A stretch of 64,000 nt of DNA, from the NCBI GenBank assembly GCA_016718345.1, contig JADKDN010000003.1, positions 186,001 through 250,000 of the forward strand, written 5' to 3'. Shown here piece after piece: positions 29,291 through 39,278 of this stretch; positions within the stretch are counted from its first letter, which is position 1; every line of letters starts with the position of its first letter. Under the pieces are notes generated by a model. That model was not told the origin of the DNA. It worked only from the letters and a program-made list of their open reading frames with translations, and did no database searches. The DNA is from Flavobacterium sp. (GTDB lineage Bacteria > Bacteroidota > Bacteroidia > Flavobacteriales > Flavobacteriaceae). Position numbers and translations under genes: made by a program.

Positions 29291-30199
29291 ATGGTTTTAG
29301 ATTTTTTTAAAAAGGTTCAGCAGATTCTCCAAGAAGAAAAGCGATTGATTCTATTGGTAGTGATTGCGAATGAAGGCAGCAGCCCAGGAAGAAAAGGCTT
29401 TAAAATGATAGTTTCGAGACAACAAATGTATGGTACTATCGGAGGTGGAATTATGGAACACAAGTTGGTGGAATATGCCGAAAAACTTTTGCAAAAACCC
29501 CGTTTTGAACCTTTTATAAAACATCAGATTCACGATAAGTCTGCGCCCAAAGATCAATCGGGAATGATTTGTTCTGGTCAACAAACCATTGCGTTTTATG
29601 ATATTGATTCGAGTTATTTTTCTTTGACAGAAGAAATTCTATCGGATGAGGTTATTGCACTATATTATTCCAATCATGGTATCGAAATAGATGCACCTAA
29701 AAATTACAAATGGCTCTATTCAGAATCAAATTCTTTTGCTCAAAAAGCATACATAATAGGAGGAGGTCATGTAGGTTTAGCCTTGAGTGAAGTATTGTCA
29801 AAGTTAAATTTTGAGATACATCTGCTCGATCATCGAGAGAATCTAAATACAATGACGGCGAATCATTTTGTCCAATCTAAAGAAGTAGTTGAATTTGAGT
29901 CTATTGAAAATCATATTCCAGAAGGGGACAACATTTATGTAATTATCATGTCATTCGGATATAGAACCGATGACATTATTATCCGTCGTTTATTAGACAA
30001 AAAATTTAAGTATATTGGAATGTTGGGCAGTGCCACGAAAATCAATACGTTATTCAAAAACCTCATTTCAGATGGATTTGATGAATCTCAAATTAAAAAA
30101 GTTCAAGCACCTGTAGGTATCAATATCAAAAGTGAAACCACTTATGAAATTGCAATTAGTATTGCAGCCCAACTTATAAATGTTAAAAATCGCAATTAA
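29291..30199 (+). CDS. xdhC: Xanthine dehydrogenase accessory protein XdhC
   Basis: This 302-residue protein has the XdhC/CoxI N-terminal domain (ANEGSSPGRKGFKMIVS, TIGGGIMEHKLVE, with the conserved Cys in MICSGQQTIAFY). The C-terminal Rossmann domain (AYIIGGGHVGLALSEVLSKL; then GYRTDDIIIRRLLDKKFKYI) is also typical. XdhC proteins bind molybdenum cofactor and deliver a sulfurated form to the XdhB subunit. The frame is intact. Its place directly after xdhB confirms the operon. Confidence 0.92.
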   Translation: MVLDFFKKVQQILQEEKRLILLVVIANEGSSPGRKGFKMIVSRQQMYGTIGGGIMEHKLVEYAEKLLQKPRFEPFIKHQIHDKSAPKDQSGMICSGQQTIAFYDIDSSYFSLTEEILSDEVIALYYSNHGIEIDAPKNYKWLYSESNSFAQKAYIIGGGHVGLALSEVLSKLNFEIHLLDHRENLNTMTANHFVQSKEVVEFESIENHIPEGDNIYVIIMSFGYRTDDIIIRRLLDKKFKYIGMLGSATKINTLFKNLISDGFDESQIKKVQAPVGINIKSETTYEIAISIAAQLINVKNRN

Positions 30200-30243
30200 T
30201 TAACCTTTTAAGTATGGAATTCTAACAATTCTGCAAGGATTTG

Positions 30244-30274
30244 TTGTCTTTTTTTTATTTTAAAAGTATATTTG
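30244..30274 (+). promoter_or_regulatory. Internal promoter before allantoinase
   Basis: TTG at 30244-30246 and TATATTTG at 30267-30274 are spaced by 20 bp, matching the Bacteroidota consensus (TTG-N19-21-TAnnTTTG). It lies in the 165-bp gap between xdhC and allantoinase, so the second half of the cluster may be transcribed separately. Confidence 0.55.
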
Positions 30275-30315
30275 TTGCCCGCAAAAAAATAATTCGATTC
30301 TAAAAATAGAACACA

Positions 30316-31636
30316 TTGCAAGAAAGAAAGATATTTAGTAAAACAGTATGGATTAAGCAATAGATTGCAGCCTGCAACAGTAGGTTTTGCAGCTGGTGTA
30401 ATCACTTCAATTCATTTTGAAAAAGCACATGATGCAGAAGATGTTGGCGAAGCTATTTTGATGCCTGGTGTTATCGATGTTCATGTACATGTCAATGAGC
30501 CGGGAAGGACAGAATGGGAGGGATTTGAAACTGCTACTCAAGCTGCAGCAGCGGGTGGCACGACAACGATAATTGATATGCCGTTGAATGCGAGTCCAGT
30601 TACAACTACCTTAGCTGCTTTTCAACAAAAATTGGAATCAACCAAAGGAAAATTGAATGTCAATGTTGTTTTTTATGCGGGACTTGTTCCCAGAAATGTA
30701 AAAGAACTAGATGAATTATTGCCATCGGGAGTTGTTGAGTAAAATGTTTTTAACTCATTCAGGAATCGATGAATTTCCCAATGTTACCGAAAAAGATTTG
30801 GACGAAGCCATGCCAATAATTGCCAAATACAATTTACCATTGTTAGCGCATTGTGAATTATATGAAGAAGAAGTGGCTAGTGATTTTGAAAATCATCCAA
30901 CGAGTTACCAACATTATTTGGCCAGTCGCCCCAAAAAATGGGAGAATGATGCTATAGATTTGATGATACGAATGTGTAGCAAACATAATTGTCCCGTTCA
31001 TATTGTTCATGTTGCCTCTGCAGAAGCATTAGCCCAAATTGAGGCTGCAAAAAACGAAGGTTTGCCCATTACGGCCGAGACTTGTACACAATACATCTAC
31101 TTTACTGCAGAAGAAATACCTGATGCAAAAACGATTTACAAATGTGCTCCGCCCATACGTGAAAAAGCTAATAATGAACAATTAAAGCTCGCATTTACTT
31201 CTGGTGTTTTGGATTTCATGACAACCGACCATTCGCCTGCGCCACCAAGTACCAAAGAAATCGAGACCGGTAATTTAAAAAAGCTTGGGAGGAATAGCTG
31301 GAATTCAGTTCCTATTGAATGGTTCTTGGACTGCATTGAAAGATACCTTATCCATAGAAATTTATTCCATTGGTAACATCAAAGCCAGCGGAATTCATTA
31401 AAGCTCATCAAAAAGGGACAATTGAAATTGGGAAAGATGCCGATTTTGTCATTTGGAATCCAGAGGAAAGCGCTGTTATTTCAGAAGAAGATATTCATTT
31501 TAGGTATAAAATAAGTCCTTATATCGGACAACAATTAAGTGGAATTGTATTGGAAACCATAGTAAATGGTGAGACAGTCTATAAAAATAAATCAATTAAA
31601 ACTAAAAATAAAGGACAATGGCTTTTACAAAAGTAA
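30316..31636 (+). CDS. allB: Allantoinase (several frameshifts)
   Basis: The protein is an amidohydrolase of about 440 residues. The metal motif DVHVHVNEPGRTEWEGFETA is intact, and downstream ligand regions follow (LLAHCELYEEE; HIVHVASAEAL; TTDHSPAPPS). A break near 30735 splits PSGVV from KMFLTHSG. Between about 31270 and 31376 more indels change frame; corrected reading gives AWGGIAGIQFLLNGSWTALK. The start is uncertain: TTG 30316 yields QERKIFSKTVW in one frame before a shift at about 30350, and the first clean frame starts at 30365. It hydrolyses allantoin to allantoate. It overlaps allantoicase by 19 bp. Confidence 0.85.
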
Positions 31637-32637
31637 CAGAGATATTAAAAGAATCACCAGCATTCACACAATTAACCGACTTAGCAGCAGAGCGATTAGG
31701 AGGGAAAGTTTTATATGCTACGGATGATTTTTTTGCTGAAAAAGAAAACTTAATTGCGCCTACCAGAGGTGTCTTTATTGCTGATAAATATACCGACAGA
31801 GGGAAATGGATGGACGGTTGGGAAAGCCGAAGAAAGAGAGTTCCAGGTCACGATTGGGCAGTGATTCAATTGGCCACCTCGGGTAAGATTAAAGGATTTG
31901 ATATTGATACTAATTTCTTTTTAGGGAATCATCCACCACATGCCTCCATAGAAGCCATTTATATTGAAAATGCAGACGGTATAACGGATTGGGATACTTT
32001 GTCTTGGAAGGAAATTTTGCCAAAATCACATTTGGATGCAGGTTCACAGAATTTTTATGAATCCAATAGCGATGCCATTTATACCCATTTGCGTTTGCAT
32101 ATTTATCCCGATGGTGGTGTAGCACGATTGAGAGTTTATGGTGAGGTATTTAAAAATTGGGATACTTTTGATGCTTCTCAAGAAATAGATTTGCTAGCCG
32201 CTATCAATGGTGGTCAGGCGATTGCCTGCAATGATATGTTTTTCAGCGCCATGAGTAATTTAATTATGCCCAATCGTGGAGCCAATATGGGTGATGGTTG
32301 GGAGACTAAAAGAAATAGAACTCCAAATAATAGGGATTGGGTGATTTTAAAATTAGCTCACAAAGGGACTGTAGATCGAATTATTGTGGATACCTGTCAT
32401 TTCAAGGGGAACTATCCAGACAGTTGTTCTATTGAAGCTTGTGTTGCTGATAATGATGATGTAGTTAATAATGCTACTTGGCAAACACTTTTACCACAGC
32501 AAAAATTAAGTGCTGATTTTATTCATGAGTTTACAAAGGAGGTCAATGCAATTGGAGCGGTTACGCATATAAGACTAAATATTTTCCCTGATGGAGGAGT
32601 AAGTCGTTTAAGAATTTTCGGAAAAATCAATAGATAG
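31618..32637 (+). CDS. alc: Allantoicase
   Basis: This intact 339-residue protein is composed of two similar halves, as expected for allantoicase: each has a discoidin-like fold with the signature DGWESRRKRVPGHDWAVIQLA in the first and DGWETKRNRTPNNRDWVILK in the second. It splits allantoate to ureidoglycolate and urea. The start overlaps the allantoinase end, and the stop overlaps the next gene's GTG, so the genes are translationally linked. No ureidoglycolate lyase follows. Confidence 0.93.
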   Translation: MAFTKVTEILKESPAFTQLTDLAAERLGGKVLYATDDFFAEKENLIAPTRGVFIADKYTDRGKWMDGWESRRKRVPGHDWAVIQLATSGKIKGFDIDTNFFLGNHPPHASIEAIYIENADGITDWDTLSWKEILPKSHLDAGSQNFYESNSDAIYTHLRLHIYPDGGVARLRVYGEVFKNWDTFDASQEIDLLAAINGGQAIACNDMFFSAMSNLIMPNRGANMGDGWETKRNRTPNNRDWVILKLAHKGTVDRIIVDTCHFKGNYPDSCSIEACVADNDDVVNNATWQTLLPQQKLSADFIHEFTKEVNAIGAVTHIRLNIFPDGGVSRLRIFGKINR

Positions 32638-34055
32638 TGAAAGTAAACATCTTTATTTTAGTAGTATTGTATGTAGTATATTTTGGCGTATTAATTACGC
32701 TAGGATATCTATCCTACAAGATGCCTTCCTTTTTAAAAGGTAAGCCTAATAAGTCCTCAGAAGAGAATGAAGAGATTAAAGTCACCAGTCAAAATTATAT
32801 CTACACTATAATTTTATTATCAATAGTAGGGATTCTTGTGAATACCTATATTTTGGTTCAAGGCACTGCTCTTGAAAGTCACTTAATGGAATGGTTGAAT
32901 ATCATTATCCGTGTCATGCATATTACTTTTGGTATTGCGTGGATTGGTGCTTCGTTTTATTTTGTTTTTCTCGAGAATGCTCTCAATCGAACAGAAGATG
33001 TCCGAGAAGAATTGGCAGGAAATCTCTGGGCAGTTCATGGTGGAGGATTCTACTATTTAGAGAAATACAAAGTGGCTCCAAAGACCATCCCAAAGGATTT
33101 GCATTGGTTCAAATACGAGGCCTATTTTACTTGGCTCTCAGGTTTTTGTTTGTTGTTCGTCGTTTATTATTTCAATGCATCGGCTTTCCTGATTGACAAG
33201 AATGTTTTAGACATAACAGCTACCGAAGGGATACTCATTGGAGTGGGATCATTTGTAGTGTCTTGGTTGATTTACGATTTAATGTGTAAATCGGCTTTAA
33301 TCAAAAATCAATTGGCCTTTGCCATCATTGGTTTTATAATCCTGATTGGATTTGCTTGGTTCTACTGTCACGTTTTTAGTGCGAGAGCTGCTTATATTCA
33401 TTTTGGAGCCATGATTGGAAGTATTATGGTGGCCAATGTTTTTTTCGTTATTATTCCGTCTCAGAAGGCTATGGTAAAAGCAGCTAAATTAGGGCTTCCA
33501 TTAGACCCAACTCTCGGTAAAAAAGCTTTGGCTCGTTCGTTGCACAACAACTATTTCACATTACCTGTTTTGTTTGTCATGGTGAGCAATCACTTTCCGT
33601 CAACGTTTGGTTATGAATATCCGTGGTTGATTTTAGCGATTATATCATTAGGCGCAGCAGGAGTGAAGCATTATCTGAATTTAAAAGAGAAAAAACAACT
33701 CAATGTTTGGATTCTACCAGTTTCGGTACTGATACTTTTGTCTGCTTGTTTTATTTCGGCGCCAAGTACCAATCCTAATGAATGTAAAAAAGAAGTTAGT
33801 ATCACTGAAGTACAAGAGATTGTTCAAAAGAGATGCGTACAATGTCATTCTGCTAATCCAACAGATGACGTCTATAAAGTAGCTCCTAATGGAGTAATGT
33901 ACGACACTCCAGAAGATATAGTGAAGAAGAAAGATTTGATTATGCAACGCGTAGTATTGACCAAAACTATGCCTCAAAACAATAAAACCAACATCACCGA
34001 AGAGGAAAGAAATACGATACGATGTTGGATTGAACAAGGTGCAAGCCTGAAATAA
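32637..34055 (+). CDS. puuD: PuuD-like membrane-bound urate oxidase with C-terminal cytochrome c
   Basis: The start codon is the GTG sharing one base with the allantoicase TAG. The 472-residue protein has about eight or nine hydrophobic helices in residues 1-375, with the DUF989-type WAVHGGGFYYLEKYK region. The C-terminal 100 residues hold one heme-c site (VQKRCVQCHSANP) and a candidate axial Met in VLTKTMPQNN. This matches the PuuD type, in which the membrane part oxidises urate to 5-hydroxyisourate and passes electrons to the respiratory chain, rather than the soluble uricase that makes peroxide. The frame is unbroken. Confidence 0.85.
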   Translation: MKVNIFILVVLYVVYFGVLITLGYLSYKMPSFLKGKPNKSSEENEEIKVTSQNYIYTIILLSIVGILVNTYILVQGTALESHLMEWLNIIIRVMHITFGIAWIGASFYFVFLENALNRTEDVREELAGNLWAVHGGGFYYLEKYKVAPKTIPKDLHWFKYEAYFTWLSGFCLLFVVYYFNASAFLIDKNVLDITATEGILIGVGSFVVSWLIYDLMCKSALIKNQLAFAIIGFIILIGFAWFYCHVFSARAAYIHFGAMIGSIMVANVFFVIIPSQKAMVKAAKLGLPLDPTLGKKALARSLHNNYFTLPVLFVMVSNHFPSTFGYEYPWLILAIISLGAAGVKHYLNLKEKKQLNVWILPVSVLILLSACFISAPSTNPNECKKEVSITEVQEIVQKRCVQCHSANPTDDVYKVAPNGVMYDTPEDIVKKKDLIMQRVVLTKTMPQNNKTNITEEERNTIRCWIEQGASLK

Positions 34056-34062
34056 AAAGGAT

Positions 34063-34911
34063 ATGAATTTAAGCGAGTTTAATACTTTAGATGCAGTATC
34101 TGCACGGAAGGAATTGTTTGCCTGTTGTGGTTCAAATAAATGGGCTGATGCAATGATGAAGCATTTTCCTTTTGCTTCAGAAAAACAATTAGTGGATTTA
34201 TCGGCCAAAATTTGGTATGACGAATGTCAAGAAGCAGATTGGCGTGAATCGTTTACACACCACCCCAAAATTGGCGATGTAAAAAGTTTGACTGAAAAAT
34301 TTGCAGGAAAAGAACAAGCAGGTGTTGCTGTAGCGACTCAAGAAACAATTCAGTTTTTAGCAAAAGCAAATTCCGATTATGAAGCTAAAAATGGTTTTAT
34401 TTTTATTGTTTGCGCTACAGGAAAATCTGCCGATGAGATGCTAGCGTTATTGTTAGACAGATTGCAAAATTCACCAGAGGAAGAGTTACATATTGCCATG
34501 GGTGAGCAACAGAAAATTTCCATCATCCGCTTTAAGAAAATGTTTCCAGATAGCGATTTCAGTTTCTTAAAAGTAAGCCAAATTACAACTCATGTATTGG
34601 ATACATCCACAGGATTCCCTGGTGCAGCTATTTCCATTCGATTGCAAGCTTTCAGAAATAATATTTGGCAAACGATTGCTCAAGGAATTACCAACAACGA
34701 CGGTAGAATTCCTGATTTATTACCACAAGATAAAAATCTAAAACCTGATACCTATAAAATGGTTTTTGATACTGGAAGTTATTATGCTAAAGCCAATATC
34801 AAAACCTTTTACCCAATTGTCGAAATCATTTTCAATACTTTTGATGAAACTCATTATCATGTTCCTTTATTAGTTAACCCTTTTGGATATAGTACTTACA
34901 GAGGTAGTTAA
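34063..34911 (+). CDS. Fused OHCU decarboxylase and 5-hydroxyisourate hydrolase
   Basis: Residues about 1-165 match OHCU decarboxylase (UraD), with ADWRESFTHHPKIGD containing the catalytic His, and FIVCATGKSADEML. Residues about 170-282 match HIU hydrolase (UraH) of the transthyretin-like family: ITTHVLDTSTGFPGAAISIR and the terminal HYHVPLLVNPFGYSTYRGS with the YRGS signature. One protein therefore converts 5-hydroxyisourate through OHCU to S-allantoin. The domain order is the same as in the plant bifunctional allantoin synthase. Frame intact, 7 bp after puuD. Confidence 0.93.
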   Translation: MNLSEFNTLDAVSARKELFACCGSNKWADAMMKHFPFASEKQLVDLSAKIWYDECQEADWRESFTHHPKIGDVKSLTEKFAGKEQAGVAVATQETIQFLAKANSDYEAKNGFIFIVCATGKSADEMLALLLDRLQNSPEEELHIAMGEQQKISIIRFKKMFPDSDFSFLKVSQITTHVLDTSTGFPGAAISIRLQAFRNNIWQTIAQGITNNDGRIPDLLPQDKNLKPDTYKMVFDTGSYYAKANIKTFYPIVEIIFNTFDETHYHVPLLVNPFGYSTYRGS

Positions 34912-34969
34912 AAGAGAATAGACCGAACGATAAGAGAAAAATAGAGAAAATAAATTTAAAATAATAAAG

Positions 34970-36305
34970 ATGACGATTCCTTCTAATAAAAAAGAACAAT
35001 TGTTCAACAGTTTAAGCAAAGCTAATTCGACTTTCAACGAAATTTATCCAGGTGATCGAAGCGATCGTCAGCCAGTGCATACTTTGTATGGCGGAGCAAA
35101 CCTTTTCAAATCGGATGCGCCAATACTTTTAGGGCAAAGAGCCTTGGAGATTTTAGAAACGTATGCACCCAATCACGAAGTTTTTGGAAAAGCTTTTGGT
35201 TTGACAGGAGGTAATGATTTCAGTAAAAAGATTTATGATAAGGTCGTAGCCAAATTAAAATCGGAGGCTATTGAAGATTTCCGTATCGATTTTGAAGACG
35301 GATTTGGAAACCGAAGTAATGAAGAAGAAGATGCAACCGCTGAAACTGCAGCCAAAGAAGTTGCCAAAGGGGATGAAAGAAGGAACACTTTCGCCTTTTA
35401 TTGGTATCCGAATCAAGCCGTTTACCGAGGAAATGAGAGAACGCGGTTTGAGAACCTTAGATATTTTCCTCACCACTTTAGTTAAAGAAACGGGGGGCAA
35501 ATTACCAGATAATTTTGTGGTCATGTTACCAAAGGTTACCATTCCAGAGCAACCAGAAACTTTAGCTAATTTCTTTTCCATTTTGGAAGAAGAATTAGGT
35601 TTAGCCAAAGGAACTTTGAAAATGGAGATGATGGTAGAAACTACCCAAGCCATTATGGACATTCACGGAACCAATCCATTGTATCGATTTATAAAAGCCG
35701 CTCAAGGTCGTTGCATTGCGATGCATTTTGGAACGTATGATTATACAGCAAGTTGCAGTATCACGGCAAAATATCAAGAAATGGATCATCCTGTTTGTGA
35801 TTTTGCACATCATGTCACTAAAGTAGCTTTGGCCCATACTGGAATTTGGTTGAGCGATGGTGCGACGAATACGATGCCTATTGGTCCACATCGCGGTGAT
35901 TTAACTCCGGAGCAAGAAGAAGAAAACAGACAAGTGGTTCATAGAGCTTGGAAAAAAGGATACGACCATATTCGTCATTCCTTATGGAATGGCTATTATC
36001 AAGGTTGGGATTTGAATCCTGCTCAGTTCCCGATGCGTTATGCAGCGGTGTATGCCTTCTTTTTGGAAAGTTATGATGATGCTGTTGATCGTTTGAAAAC
36101 CTTTGTAGAAAAGGCAGCTCGCGCTACTTTAATTGGTGATGTTTTTGACGATGCTGCCACTGGACAGGGTCTATTGAATTATTTCCTTAGAGCATTAAAT
36201 AGCGGAGCTATTACTGAGGAAGAAGTTTTGGCAACTGGATTGACTTTAGAAGAAATCAGAGGCCGTTCGTTTAAGAAGATTTTGGAGAACAGAGCGGGGA
36301 AGTAA
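34970..36305 (+). CDS. CitE/malate-synthase-like TIM-barrel protein (DUF6986-type), frameshifted
   Basis: An extra G in AAAGGGGATGAAAG at about 35370 splits this gene. The corrected protein is about 445 residues. FRIDFEDGFGNRSNEEED, the Glu in KMEMMVETTQAIM, and the Asp in MHFGTYDYTASCS are the metal-type positions found in the HpcH/HpaI, CitE and malate synthase barrels. The end reads SLWNGYYQGWDLNPAQFPMR, close to the GWDLHPAQ motif of this superfamily. I remember this family as DUF6986, at times annotated phosphoenolpyruvate kinase or aldolase. Its constant place after the urate genes here suggests it handles the glyoxylate or ureidoglycolate end. That is inference. Confidence 0.7.
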
Positions 36306-36383
36306 TTTAGCATTGATTTTTAATTTAATTAGAATTTCACTTCAATTACAACAGTATAAATACAGTTTAGAGAAGTATATAAA

Positions 36384-36416
36384 AAGGCTGATGCATAGTA
36401 TGTTTCAGCCTTTTTT
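36384..36416 (+). terminator. Terminator of the purine catabolism operon
   Basis: Stem AAGGCTGA / TCAGCCTT (8 bp, perfect) with a 13-nt loop, followed by TTTTTT, 79 bp after the last stop codon. Confidence 0.85.
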
Positions 36417-36427
36417 AGTATATGTGG

Positions 36428-36489
36428 TGACAATCTCTAAGTGTCAACTTGTCATATTGATTTTGTGTCAATTAGAACATTAACTGACA
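36428..36489 (+). promoter_or_regulatory. TGTCA/TGACA repeat cluster upstream of dnaK
   Basis: Five pentamers lie within 62 bp: TGACA at 36428, TGTCA at 36442, 36450 and 36466, and TGACA at 36485. They sit about 90-150 bp before the dnaK start. A TATATTGG at 36505-36512 is a weak -7 match. A heat-shock regulator site is plausible, but no CIRCE element (TTAGCACTC-N9-GAGTGCTAA) is present. Confidence 0.4.
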
Positions 36490-36580
36490 ATTTATTGGGT
36501 TTTCTATATTGGCATAAAGATTGAATTAGCGAGAGAGAGTTGTTAAAACGAGTATACAATAAAAATTAAATATAATAAAA

Positions 36581-38466
36581 ATGGGTAAAATAATCGGAAT
36601 CGATTTAGGTACAACAAACTCTTGTGTTTCTGTAATGGAGGGTAGTGAAGCTGTTGTTATTCCTAATGCAGAAGGAAAAAGAACAACACCATCTATCATC
36701 GCTTTTGTAGAAGGAGGCGAAATTAAAGTAGGTGATCCTGCAAAAAGACAAGCGGTAACTAATCCAACAAAAACGATTGCTTCTATCAAACGTTTCATGG
36801 GTCATTCTTTTTCTGAAATTACAGAAGAAGCAAAGAGAGTTCCTTATTCTGTAGTAAAAGGGGACAACAATACGCCACGTGTGGATATTGATGGACGTTT
36901 GTATACTGCACAGGAATTATCAGCTATGACACTTCAAAAAATGAAAAAAACAGCTGAAGACTATTTAGGTCAAACTGTAACTGAAGCAGTTATCACTGTT
37001 CCTGCTTACTTTAATGATGCACAACGTCAAGCTACAAAAGAAGCTGGTGAAATTGCAGGTCTTAAAGTAATGCGTATTATCAACGAACCAACAGCTGCTG
37101 CTTTAGCTTATGGTTTAGATAAAAAAGGACAAGATCAAAAAATTGCTGTTTACGATTTAGGTGGAGGTACTTTTGATATCTCTGTTCTTGAATTAGGAGA
37201 TGGTGTTTTCGAAGTATTATCAACAAACGGAGATACGCACTTAGGAGGAGATGATTTTGACCAAGTTATTATTGACTGGTTGGCAGACGAATTCAAAGCC
37301 GAAGAAGGAATTGATTTGCGTTTAGACCCAATGTCATTGCAACGTATTAAAGAAGCTGCTGAAAAAGCAAAAATTGAATTGTCGTCTTCTTCAGAAACAG
37401 AAATCAACCTGCCTTACGTTACAGCTACAGCTTCAGGACCAAAACACTTGGTTAAGAAAATTATCAGAGCTAAATTCGAGCAATTGTCAGATGCTTTAGT
37501 AAAACGTTCTATGGCTCCAGTGGCTAAGGCATTGAAAGATGCTGGTTTGTCTATATCTGACATTGATGAGGTGATTCTTGTAGGAGGTTCTACTCGTATC
37601 CCAAAAATCGTTGAAGAAGTGGAGAAATTCTTTGGTAAAAAAGCCTCTAAAGGAGTTAATCCTGATGAAGTTGTTGCTATTGGAGCAGCAATCCAAGGTG
37701 GTGTACTTTCAGGAGATGTAAAAGATGTATTGTTACTAGACGTAACACCATTATCTTTAGGTATTGAAACTATGGGTGGTGTTTTGACTAAATTAATTGA
37801 AGCAAATACTACAATTCCAACAAAAAAATCTCAAGTATTCTCTACTGCTGCTGATTCTCAACCATCTGTTGAAATTCATGTTTTGCAAGGAGAAAGAGCG
37901 ATGGCTGCTGATAACAAAACGATTGGTCGTTTCCACTTAGATGGTATTCCACCAGCACCAAGAGGAGTTCCTCAAATCGAAGTAACTTTTGATATTGATG
38001 CCAATGGTATCATCAAAGTTTCTGCAACTGATAAAGGAACTGGTAAATCACATGATATTCGTATCGAAGCTTCCTCTGGATTAACAGCTGAAGAAATCGA
38101 AAGAATGAAAAAGATGCTGAAGCAAATGCTGAAGCAGACAAAGCGGCTAAAGAAAGAGTGGAAAAATTGAATGAGGCAGATGGAATGATTTTCCAAACTG
38201 AAAGTCAATTGAAAGAACTAGGCGATAAATTATCTGATGATAATAAAACGGCTATCGAATATGCTCTAACTGAATTAAGAATGGCTCATCAGTCTCAAGA
38301 TATTCCAGCTATTCAAAAAGCATTAGATAACATAAATGCAGCTTGGAAAACAGCTACAGAATCTATGTATGCTCAAGGAGAACAAGGTCAAGCTCAAGAG
38401 GCACAACCACAAGGTGAAGCTCAAGGAGACAATGTTCAAGATGTTGAATACGAAGAAGTAAAATAA
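36581..38466 (+). CDS. dnaK: Molecular chaperone DnaK (frameshifted)
   Basis: The N-terminus MGKIIGIDLGTTNSCVSVME is the Hsp70 phosphate-1 motif. Other landmarks are AVITVPAYFNDAQRQATKEA, IINEPTAAALAYGLDKK, AVYDLGGGTFDISVLELGDG and DVTPLSLGIETMGGV. A missing A near 38110 (AAAAAGATGC) shifts the frame. Corrected, it reads KKDAEANAEADKAAKERVEK, then LNEADGMIFQTESQLKEL. The acidic C-terminus (DVEYEEVK) is intact. Total length is about 628 residues. dnaJ and grpE are not adjacent. ATP-driven chaperone in the cytoplasm. Confidence 0.97.
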
Positions 38467-38490
38467 TGCTCAAATTGAGTTAATACAGAA

Positions 38491-38522
38491 AACCGAGTCA
38501 GAAATGACTCGGTTTTTTTTAT
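38491..38522 (+). terminator. dnaK terminator
   Basis: A perfect 10-bp stem (AACCGAGTCA / TGACTCGGTT) with a GAAA tetraloop and eight following T, 25 bp after the stop. Confidence 0.93.
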
Positions 38523-38621
38523 TTTAAAATTCACAAAAAGTTTACAATAAAACAGAAAACATTTCTTTTCCAAATCAAATATTTTCGTAACTTTAGACAA
38601 CTTTCAAATCTAAAATAAAGC

Positions 38622-39228
38622 ATGAAGAAAATACTCCTACTTTTTGTTATTTCCTCTATTTTCAACACTGTTTACAGTCAAAAAAAGAAACCTACACAAC
38701 AAATTTCTTCATCTGTTTTAGCCAAATCTGATAATCTATCAGTTGAAATTGTTAAAAAGCAATCTTTGTTTGTTGATTGCCAATAAAGGAGCAATAAAAG
38801 ATACGATTGTATTAAAAAATAAAGTTGATAATAGCCTGCCAAAAGAATGTAAAATTCAATCATTTTTAGCAAAAAATGTAAAACTCTACAGCATCTCTTG
38901 GATTGAAAATAAGCTTACCGAAACCAAATTAAAAACAGAAGATGCCACAACAGTGTATACAGAACTATGTGACATAGCCTCAAAGACTAAATTACTTTCT
39001 AATGCACAAACAACCACAAAAATTAAAGAAATTCATTTTTTAGATACCAAACAAACCGTTTCTGAGACGATTCAAAAAGTCAGAAATGAAGGTTTTGTTT
39101 TAAGTTTGACAAAAGAAGGAGATGTGATTCTGAAAAATAAAACTCTAGAAAATAAGCTCACCTATAATCCAACTGAGAATAAGTTTGTCAATGCTTCTAT
39201 CTCAACTCAACTAAAGAAAAAGAAATAA
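38622..39228 (+). CDS. Secreted hypothetical protein, about 201 aa (frameshifted)
   Basis: The start MKKILLLFVISSIFNTVYSQ is a clear signal peptide. The first frame ends after QSLFVDCQ. A one-base correction near 38765 continues as LLIANKGAIKDTIVLKNKVD to a stop at 39228, ending STQLKKKK. The mature protein is Lys/Thr-rich, with no Cys pattern or anchor of its own. I do not recognise a family. It lies between dnaK and pta and has a possible -7 box TAACTTTA about 34 bp upstream. Confidence 0.65.
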
Positions 39229-39278
39229 AATATTAGGTGTAACATGTTTACATAATATCAACTGTAATATCAACTATA

